DNA from: Methylococcaceae bacterium
GTDB taxonomy: Bacteria > Pseudomonadota > Gammaproteobacteria > Methylococcales > Methylomonadaceae
DNA: 5,038 nt
Assembly: GCA_005779525.1 (NCBI GenBank)
Contig: SXIZ01000310.1
Location: 1 to 5,038 of the forward strand
Direction: 5' to 3'
Of the stretch, positions 1 to 5,038 are shown in pieces. The first letter of the stretch is position 1, and every line of letters starts with the position of its first letter. The notes beneath the pieces are model-generated. The model made no database searches. It was not told the DNA's origin and worked only from the letters and a program-made list of their open reading frames with translations. The position numbers and the translations under genes were made by a program.

Positions 1-309
1 AGCCTTTAACTCAAGATCATCATGGAGTGATTTAATTTCCGCCTTCTCAGTAGAAACCTCTTCACTTAGCTTCTTAACTTCCTCTTTCTCAGCAAGTGTT
101 TTTCCTGGACGATGAGAACCATCTCTGGATGAATAGGTATCTTGCTCATCCACTTTCTCAAATGCACCTAGGTGTTGACGATTTTTACCAGGTTCTGCAT
201 AGATTTGTTTAGTTTTAGTATCAACATATAAATCAAGTGCCATAGCTTGGTGCGCAACACTCGCACTTAAAGCCGTTGCTATAGCCAAGGTTAATCTAGA
301 AAATCTCAT
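1..309 (-). CDS. Probable Pho-regulated outer-membrane porin (OprO/OprP-like), N-terminal 103 residues only
   Basis: The ATG at 307-309 opens a reading frame that runs off the left edge after 103 codons. Residues 1-24 form a Sec signal peptide: MRFSR, a hydrophobic core, then an A-M-A cleavage motif with the mature protein starting LDLYVDT. The mature N-terminus is a short segment rich in Tyr, Lys and Gly (about 25-55), then a polar stretch. From about 72 a charged heptad pattern follows, with V78, V85, I92 and L99 in one position and L81 and L95 in another, so a short coiled coil is likely. Phosphate-selective porins O/P often carry such an N-terminal coiled coil before a 16-strand barrel, and they import phosphate or polyphosphate across the outer membrane. 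The PhoB operator directly upstream fits this role. The barrel itself is outside the window, so the family is inferred. An AGAGAC at 315-320 is a weak ribosome binding site. Another Pho-induced secreted protein remains possible. Confidence 0.6.
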   Translation of the reverse strand, partial: MRFSRLTLAIATALSASVAHQAMALDLYVDTKTKQIYAEPGKNRQHLGAFEKVDEQDTYSSRDGSHRPGKTLAEKEEVKKLSEEVSTEKAEIKSLHDDLELKA

Positions 310-340
310 TTTTTGTCTCTGGTTAACTAAAAATGAGGCT

Positions 341-346
341 AGCTTA
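341..346 (-). promoter_or_regulatory. -10-like element of the PhoB-dependent promoter
   Basis: The minus strand reads TAAGCT, which keeps the first two and the last base of TATAAT. It begins exactly 10 nt after the last Pho repeat, the same spacing as in the E. coli pstS promoter, where Pho boxes replace the -35 element. Transcription would then start around position 334, leaving a leader of about 25 nt before the ATG at 309. The hexamer alone is weak, so the call rests on its position. Confidence 0.5.
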
Positions 347-356
347 GTGGAGAAAA

Positions 357-396
357 GTGACAGCTTTATTTCAGAATTATGACAGTTTTATGACAA
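357..396 (-). promoter_or_regulatory. Tandem Pho boxes (PhoB operator)
   Basis: On the minus strand four 7-bp direct repeats occur in a row: TTGTCAT (390-396), CTGTCAT (379-385), CTGAAAT (368-374) and CTGTCAC (357-363). They are separated by AT-rich 4-bp spacers AAAA, AATT and AAAG, giving an exact 11-bp period. This is the known arrangement of two adjoining Pho boxes, each 7+4+7 bp and binding a PhoB dimer, and it closely resembles the E. coli pstS operator. Only the third repeat departs clearly from CTGTCAT. It lies upstream of the gene starting at 309 and is oriented to activate it when phosphate is scarce. Confidence 0.88.
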
Positions 397-403
397 TGTC
401 ATA

Positions 404-539
404 GTTATTGGCTATGTTGTTTATTTTTAACAAATTAATTATCACCGAATTAAATAAATTTAGTAAACAATAACTTGATTAACATCTAAACTTTTGCGCA
501 TTTACCACACTTTGCACAAGCGTGCTCCGGCTCAGCGCG
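404..539. other. AT-rich intergenic spacer between the efflux operon and the Pho promoter
   Basis: No gene is visible here. Positions 404-500 are strongly AT-rich, while 500-539, just after the permease stop, is more GC-rich. I found no GC-rich hairpin followed by a T-run on the minus strand, so no intrinsic terminator for the pump operon is called. The only small hairpin (GCAC/GTGC near 514-525) has a 4-bp stem and no U-tract. Read-through into the porin-like gene or a Rho-dependent stop are both possible. Confidence 0.5.
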
Positions 540-3500
540 TTATTCAGCAGATTTGCTTAACGTGCACCAGCGCAAAAAACGTTTTCCAAGATTTTTTAAA
601 TCATCAATATAAGTAAATGCCGCTGGCACCACGAGTAAACTCAGTAAAGTAGACGTAATTAACCCCCCAATTACAGTGATCGCCATCGGTGCACGAAAAG
701 AAGGGTCCGCGCCCTGTCCCATCGCCATAGGTAACATGCCTGCAATCATCGCAATACTGGTCATCACAATCGGCCGACTGCGTTTATGGCAAGCATCAAC
801 TAAAGCATCAAAACGCGGCATGCCCTCGCGCCTAGCCACAATCGCATATTCCACAAGCAATATGGAATTTTTGGTGACCACGCCCATCAGCATCACTAAT
901 CCAATCATAGACGGCATGGACAAAGCACTGTGCGTTACCAACAAAGCAACAAAGGCCCCGCCTATGGATAATGGCAGCGCTGCTAAAATCGTCAGCGGCT
1001 GCATGAAATCTTTAAACAACAAGACCAAAACACTGTAAATGCACAATAATCCAATACTCATCGCTAAGCCAAAGCTGCTAAACAATTTTTGCATCTCTTG
1101 CGCATCTCCCAACTCAGCGATTTTGACCGTAGGTGGGAGATTTTTTAACGACGGCAGGTTTAAGGCTTCGGCATAGACTTCGCCTAAACTGCGCTGACTC
1201 AATTCGACATCGATGCGAATATTGCGACTACGATCTAGGCGGTCTATCTGTGCAGGGCCTGAGCCCATGCTAATATCCGCTACATTGAGCAGTTGCACCG
1301 GACCTTTGTTTCCCGGAATATTTAGCCGCTTTAAGGCTTCAAAATCGGCACGATAACTATCTGGCAGTTTTACGCGTATAGGGACTTGCCGATCAGCCAA
1401 GTTCAATTTGGATAAGTTAATTTTATAATCGCCTGCGGTGGCGATGCGGATAGTATCAGCAATGCTGGCAGCCGTCACCCCCATCTCAGCTGCACGCGCA
1501 AAGTCCGGACGAATAATAATCTCTGGGCGCACTAAGCTTGCATTAGAGGTCACTGCACCGATGCCTTTTAAATTACGCAATTCCCGTTCTGCCGCCCGCG
1601 CCGAACTGATGAGCGCGTCTGGATCTTCACTGTGGAGCACAATCAGCATTTTATTGCCTGAATCAGGCGCTCCCACTTCAAAGCGTGCACCTGGAATATT
1701 TACTAGCAGGCCACGAATTTCATCTTCCAGCATTTTTAAGGTTTTAGTTCTGTCATTCCGATGGCTGACACTGACAGTTAAAATGGCACGTCTGACTTCT
1801 GCTAACGCACCCGGCGCAAAGGCATCTCCCGACGAACCACCACCTACCGAGCTAAACACGGCTTTTATTTCAGATAATTGTTGGATATGTGTACGCGCTT
1901 GTTCTGCAATCGCTTGGGTTTCATACACGGTGCTCCCCGGCGGCAATTCAATGTTGATTTGCGTCTGCGCACGGTCTGCCGAGGGGACAAAGCCTGTCGG
2001 TAATAAGCCAATCAGACTAATGGAAGCTGCAAATAGTATTAATGCGGTAATGCACGTGGTTAAACGATGCCGTAAACACCAGCGCATACAGCGCATATAG
2101 AGTCGCATTACGCCACTATCTTGCTGTGTGTGCTGCACCACAGGTTTAAGCAAATACGCGGACATCATTGGTGTTAACAAGCGTGCGACTAACAATGAGG
2201 CCAAAATGGCAAACACGGCGGTCCAACCAAATTGTTTAAAAAATTTACCGGGAATCCCGCTCATAAATGCGGTCGGTAAAAATACCGACACCAAGGCAAA
2301 AGTAGTTGCAATCACCGCGAGACCAATTTCATCGGCGGCTTCCATAGAAGCCTGATAAGGCGATTTTCCGGTGCGTAAATGGCGAAAAATATTTTCAATT
2401 TCAACAATCGCATCATCCACCAAAATGCCGACGACGAGAGATAACGCTAGTAAGGTCACTAAATTGATGGAAAAACCAAAATAATACATGCCTAAAAAGC
2501 TGGGAATAGCGGACAAAGGCAGCGCGGCTGAAGTGATTAAGGTCGCACGCCAGTCGCGTAAAAACCACCACACCACGATCACCGCCAGCAAAGCGCCTTC
2601 GTACAGCATATTCATAGACCCCTCAAAATTTTCTTGAATCGAGGTGGTGTTATCAATTAACGGGGTCAGCTTAACGTCTGGATAATTCTTGTTTAACTCG
2701 GCAATACTGGCACGGACATTTTGCGCCACTTCAACTTCACTCGCTCCGCGAGTACGCAAGACTTCGATGCCAATCACTGGCTGCCCATCCACTAAAGCTA
2801 AACTGCGACGTTCTGCGATGGTGTCCGTTAATTTAGAAATCTCCGCCAAATGAATTTTGTGTGGCTGATTATCTTGCCCCCGCAGGGTCAGCTCGATATT
2901 GGCAAGCTCGCTAATATCCGCTACCGTTCCTAGAGTACGAACGGTTTGCTCGGCACCACTCACATCACCACGCCCTCCCGCAGCTTCTTGTTGCATCAGT
3001 TTCAGTTGACGCGAAACTTCTGCCGCACTCAGATGCAAGGCTGCAAGTTTTAAAGGGTCGAGTTCAATTTGAATCTCACGATTGACGCCCCCCAGTCGCT
3101 TGATCGTCCCAATACCCGGAACTGTCAGGAGTTGTTTGGTGACGGTATTATCCACAAACCAGGATAATTCCTGCTCATCCAGTTGCGTTGAGGCGGCAGT
3201 GATTATCAACACCGCACGTCCGGCATTTTTGACTTTAGTCACGCTGGGGTCACGCACATCGGCCGGTAATTCAGCTCGGACTTGATCAACGGCATTGCGC
3301 ACATCATTAACAGCTTCCGCAGCATTTTTTTCTAAAATAAACTCAACGGTGATGGTGACCAATCCATCGTTGATAGACGTATAAACGTGCTTAATCCCCT
3401 CCAAAGTCGCAATGGAGTTTTCTAATTTACGTGCAACTTCGGTTTCCATTTGGGTGGGAGAACTACCGTCTAAGCTGGCAGTCACAATGACCATCGGCAG

Positions 3501-3623
3501 TTCTATATCGGGAAAATCCTGCACCGCACTAAATTTAAATGCGATCAGCCCTGCTAAACTCAGCAAGAGGAATAAAATAATGGCTGGAATGGGGTTTTTA
3601 ATCGATAACGCTGAAAAATTCAT
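540..3623 (-). CDS. RND efflux transporter permease (inner-membrane pump, AcrB-like)
   Basis: This is the proton-driven inner-membrane pump of a tripartite efflux system, taking substrates from the periplasm or membrane to the outer-membrane channel. From the ATG at 3621-3623 it has 1027 residues, normal for the family. TM1 is at about 12-31, followed by a large periplasmic porter/docking loop. TM2-TM6 span about 339-492 and TM7 about 521-542. A second large loop follows, then TM8-TM12 at about 848-1006. The proton relay is intact: the Asp pair D403-D404 in TM4 (GILVDDAIVEIEN), K918 in TM10 (GVVTKNSILLVE), and R948 and T955 before and in TM11, matching AcrB D407/D408, K940, R971 and T978. A TTG at 3657-3659 would add 12 residues overlapping the adaptor gene. 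The ATG is preferred because MNFSALSIKNPIPAI is the usual N-terminus of this family, although no clear Shine-Dalgarno precedes it. Substrate is unknown; drugs or other hydrophobic compounds are likeliest, and I saw no obvious heavy-metal signature. Confidence 0.95.
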   Translation of the reverse strand: MNFSALSIKNPIPAIILFLLLSLAGLIAFKFSAVQDFPDIELPMVIVTASLDGSSPTQMETEVARKLENSIATLEGIKHVYTSINDGLVTITVEFILEKNAAEAVNDVRNAVDQVRAELPADVRDPSVTKVKNAGRAVLIITAASTQLDEQELSWFVDNTVTKQLLTVPGIGTIKRLGGVNREIQIELDPLKLAALHLSAAEVSRQLKLMQQEAAGGRGDVSGAEQTVRTLGTVADISELANIELTLRGQDNQPHKIHLAEISKLTDTIAERRSLALVDGQPVIGIEVLRTRGASEVEVAQNVRASIAELNKNYPDVKLTPLIDNTTSIQENFEGSMNMLYEGALLAVIVVWWFLRDWRATLITSAALPLSAIPSFLGMYYFGFSINLVTLLALSLVVGILVDDAIVEIENIFRHLRTGKSPYQASMEAADEIGLAVIATTFALVSVFLPTAFMSGIPGKFFKQFGWTAVFAILASLLVARLLTPMMSAYLLKPVVQHTQQDSGVMRLYMRCMRWCLRHRLTTCITALILFAASISLIGLLPTGFVPSADRAQTQINIELPPGSTVYETQAIAEQARTHIQQLSEIKAVFSSVGGGSSGDAFAPGALAEVRRAILTVSVSHRNDRTKTLKMLEDEIRGLLVNIPGARFEVGAPDSGNKMLIVLHSEDPDALISSARAAERELRNLKGIGAVTSNASLVRPEIIIRPDFARAAEMGVTAASIADTIRIATAGDYKINLSKLNLADRQVPIRVKLPDSYRADFEALKRLNIPGNKGPVQLLNVADISMGSGPAQIDRLDRSRNIRIDVELSQRSLGEVYAEALNLPSLKNLPPTVKIAELGDAQEMQKLFSSFGLAMSIGLLCIYSVLVLLFKDFMQPLTILAALPLSIGGAFVALLVTHSALSMPSMIGLVMLMGVVTKNSILLVEYAIVARREGMPRFDALVDACHKRSRPIVMTSIAMIAGMLPMAMGQGADPSFRAPMAITVIGGLITSTLLSLLVVPAAFTYIDDLKNLGKRFLRWCTLSKSAE

Positions 3624-3630
3624 AGCGAGT

Positions 3631-4707
3631 CTACTGGCTAGGAGTGGACGCTGGCGCAATATTGATTAAATCGCCATTATTTAAGAAACCCGCGCCACTG
3701 ACGACAACACTGTCTGTGGGTGAGAGTTGACTTTGAATTTCTACGCGCTGCGTATGATGCCGACCTACTTGCACTTTTTCTTGGCTAACGCGGTGCTCCG
3801 CATCCACCCGAAAGATATAATTAAAACCATCGCGCGCAACTAAGGCCTGTTGCGGAATAGTGAGCGCTTGATACTCGCCTTGCAGAAACTCTCCGCTCAT
3901 AAACATACCGGCTTTGACTGCCGGAGAGCTTGGAATATCAACATACACTAAGCCTAAACGCGTGTCGGCATTCACCGTGGGCGCAATACTGCGTACTTTA
4001 CCATGCAGGGTGCTGCCATCTTGCAACACAATTTTAACTGTCCCACCCAGATGAATTTTTACCAATTCGCTTGCAGGCACTTCTGCACGCCATTCCAAGC
4101 GATTTTGCCGTAACAAACGAAATAATTCTTGACCATTGGGCAATACCGCCCCGAGAGTCGCGCTACGTGCCGAAATCACGCCAGCATCAGGCGCCCGTAC
4201 CTGGGTTTTATCCAAGCGTAATTCTTGAATTTTTAAAGCTGCACGTTGTGCTTGTAATTTGGCCTGCGCGGTTTTACGTGCTGACAAGTATTGATCAATT
4301 TTTTGTGCACTTAACGCCCCAGAATCGCTAACTTCTGCCGCACGCTGGGCATTGAGTTCCGCTTCCTTAGCATTTGCTTCTGCTTCGGCCACCGCAGCTT
4401 TAATTTGTTCTATTTCAGCCGAGACCGTATCCGTTGCAAAAGTGGCCAACACTTGCCCAGCTTTTACGCTGTCTCCCACATTGACCAAGACTTCTTGCAA
4501 ACGCAAGCCATTTACTTCAGTTCCGATTATCGCCTCCTGCCAAGCTGCAATATTCCCATTCGCACTGAATGTGGCTGTAAAACGTTCCAGTTTCGGCTGA
4601 GCAATACTGACCGTTAATGCGGGCTTACTGGGGGGGCTAATATTGTCCGCATGAACTACGGGAACTGCTAGAGAAACATAAACCAGAAATAAGCGCTGCA
4701 AATTCAT
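3631..4707 (-). CDS. Periplasmic adaptor (membrane fusion protein) of the RND efflux pump
   Basis: This 358-residue protein bridges the RND permease and the outer-membrane channel. Residues 1-20 form a signal peptide (VVHA, then DN) with no lipobox Cys, so the mature form is probably a soluble or peripheral periplasmic protein rather than a lipoprotein. The usual domains follow: first half of the lipoyl (barrel-sandwich) domain about 54-94 (VNVGDSVKAGQVLA); an alpha-hairpin of about 95-165 rich in Ala, Glu, Lys and Gln; the second lipoyl half about 168-200 (VRAPDAGVIS); a beta-barrel about 203-276; and the membrane-proximal domain about 280-352. The hairpin tip shows R122, V126 and S133, spaced like the R-x3-L-x6-S channel-docking motif, with Val for Leu. 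The TAG stop lies 7 bp before the permease ATG, suggesting co-transcription and perhaps coupled translation. No good Shine-Dalgarno is seen upstream of its own ATG, but the signal peptide supports this start. Confidence 0.95.
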   Translation of the reverse strand: MNLQRLFLVYVSLAVPVVHADNISPPSKPALTVSIAQPKLERFTATFSANGNIAAWQEAIIGTEVNGLRLQEVLVNVGDSVKAGQVLATFATDTVSAEIEQIKAAVAEAEANAKEAELNAQRAAEVSDSGALSAQKIDQYLSARKTAQAKLQAQRAALKIQELRLDKTQVRAPDAGVISARSATLGAVLPNGQELFRLLRQNRLEWRAEVPASELVKIHLGGTVKIVLQDGSTLHGKVRSIAPTVNADTRLGLVYVDIPSSPAVKAGMFMSGEFLQGEYQALTIPQQALVARDGFNYIFRVDAEHRVSQEKVQVGRHHTQRVEIQSQLSPTDSVVVSGAGFLNNGDLINIAPASTPSQ

Positions 4708-4762
4708 GAATAGAAAATTTAAGTGAAGTTATTTTTTTAGGAGTTTGGCAAACCGGGAGCTA

Positions 4763-5038
4763 TCAAAGTTGTTGATTATCCCTTGGTGTCCAGCCTCCTC
4801 CTACTGCTCGATACAAGGCAATCCAAGCCCCAACTTGGCTACGTCGGGTTTCAATCATGGCAATTTGTGCCTGCAAATCCATTCTTTGAGCATTTTCGAG
4901 ATCAATTTTGCTCGCTAAACCCGATTTATAGAGGCTTTGGGTCGCAATGACATTACTGTGGTAATTTTTAACAGCCGTTTCAATTTCTACAAGACGTTGA
5001 GAATTATGCTGCAGGGTCAGTAATGCGTCTTCAATCTC
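4763..5038 (-). CDS. TolC-like outer-membrane efflux channel (OMF), C-terminal 91 residues
   Basis: The frame enters from the right edge and ends at TGA (4763-4765), leaving the last 91 residues of the protein. The fragment is almost entirely helical, with heptad-like spacing. It contains the pattern seen in the last repeat of outer membrane factors: an LYKSGLASKIDLENAQR segment (residues about 36-52 of the fragment), a long helix with IETRRSQVGAWIALYRA, and the closing GGGW, close to the usual LYKALGGGW end of NodT/OprM-type channels. Such proteins form trimers with an outer-membrane barrel and a periplasmic alpha-barrel that docks on the adaptor. Its place just before the adaptor and permease genes completes the tripartite set. 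The short tail after GGGW (TPRDNQQL) is normal. The signal peptide and any lipobox lie outside the window. Confidence 0.9.
   Translation of the reverse strand, partial: EIEDALLTLQHNSQRLVEIETAVKNYHSNVIATQSLYKSGLASKIDLENAQRMDLQAQIAMIETRRSQVGAWIALYRAVGGGWTPRDNQQL

Noticed and set aside
514..525. Small hairpin GCAC-loop-GTGC downstream of the permease stop, considered as a terminator
   Set aside because: The stem is only 4 bp and no T-run follows on the minus strand.
540..3623. Assignment of the permease as a heavy-metal (CusA/CzcA) pump
   Set aside because: The N-terminus, TM4 motif and length fit the drug/hydrophobe efflux type better. I saw no His- or Met-rich metal-binding features in the permease or adaptor.
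676..4617. Several plus-strand open frames of 67-220 codons opposite the permease and adaptor genes
   Set aside because: All lie antisense to well-supported genes, have no recognisable domains, and are the expected shadows of long coding frames.
4743..4753. Inverted repeat GTTTG-G-CAAAC in the gap between the channel and adaptor genes, considered as a terminator or attenuator
   Set aside because: A one-base centre cannot form a stable hairpin loop, and the T-run nearby is on the wrong strand for minus-strand transcription. An operator is possible but unsupported.
4708..4762. A separate promoter for the adaptor gene (TTGCCA as a -35)
   Set aside because: No acceptable -10 lies 16-18 nt downstream, and the order channel-adaptor-permease favours one transcript.
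1..5038. CRISPR arrays, tRNA or rRNA genes, insertion sequences, attachment sites
   Set aside because: No regularly spaced repeats beyond the Pho boxes, no tRNA-like cloverleaf, no transposase fragments and no flanking inverted repeats were seen.

Overview
The window looks like a stretch of a Gram-negative chromosome, most likely gammaproteobacterial. It encodes a tripartite RND efflux pump, which needs an outer membrane, and it carries a PhoB operator that closely follows the enterobacterial Pho-box layout. Nothing here fixes the genus. GC content is moderate in the pump genes and lower in the intergenic DNA. All genes lie on the minus strand, so the window is described from its right end in the direction of transcription.

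The right-hand and central part (5038 down to 540) is one efflux locus in the order outer membrane factor, membrane fusion protein, RND permease. The outer membrane channel is cut by the window edge, leaving only its last 91 codons (4763-5038). A 55-bp gap leads to the periplasmic adaptor (3631-4707). Its stop lies 7 bp before the most likely start of the permease (540-3623). I see no convincing promoter or terminator between these genes, so I infer a single transcript. Together they would form an envelope-spanning, proton-driven exporter. The substrate cannot be read from the sequence.

The intergenic region 310-539 holds the most informative regulatory signal. Four 7-bp repeats with an exact 11-bp period (357-396) make two adjoining Pho boxes. 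A -10-like hexamer follows at the same distance as in the classical pstS promoter. The rest (about 404-539) is AT-rich, with no clear terminator for the pump operon.

The left end (1-309) is the start of a gene driven by that Pho promoter: a secreted protein with a signal peptide and a heptad coiled coil, truncated by the window edge. Signal peptide, coiled coil and PhoB control together suggest a phosphate/polyphosphate-selective porin of the OprO/OprP type, but the diagnostic barrel lies outside the window.

I do not see a new multi-gene system here. The pump is a familiar type. The phosphate-starvation promoter in front of the truncated porin-like gene is the item most worth following up.
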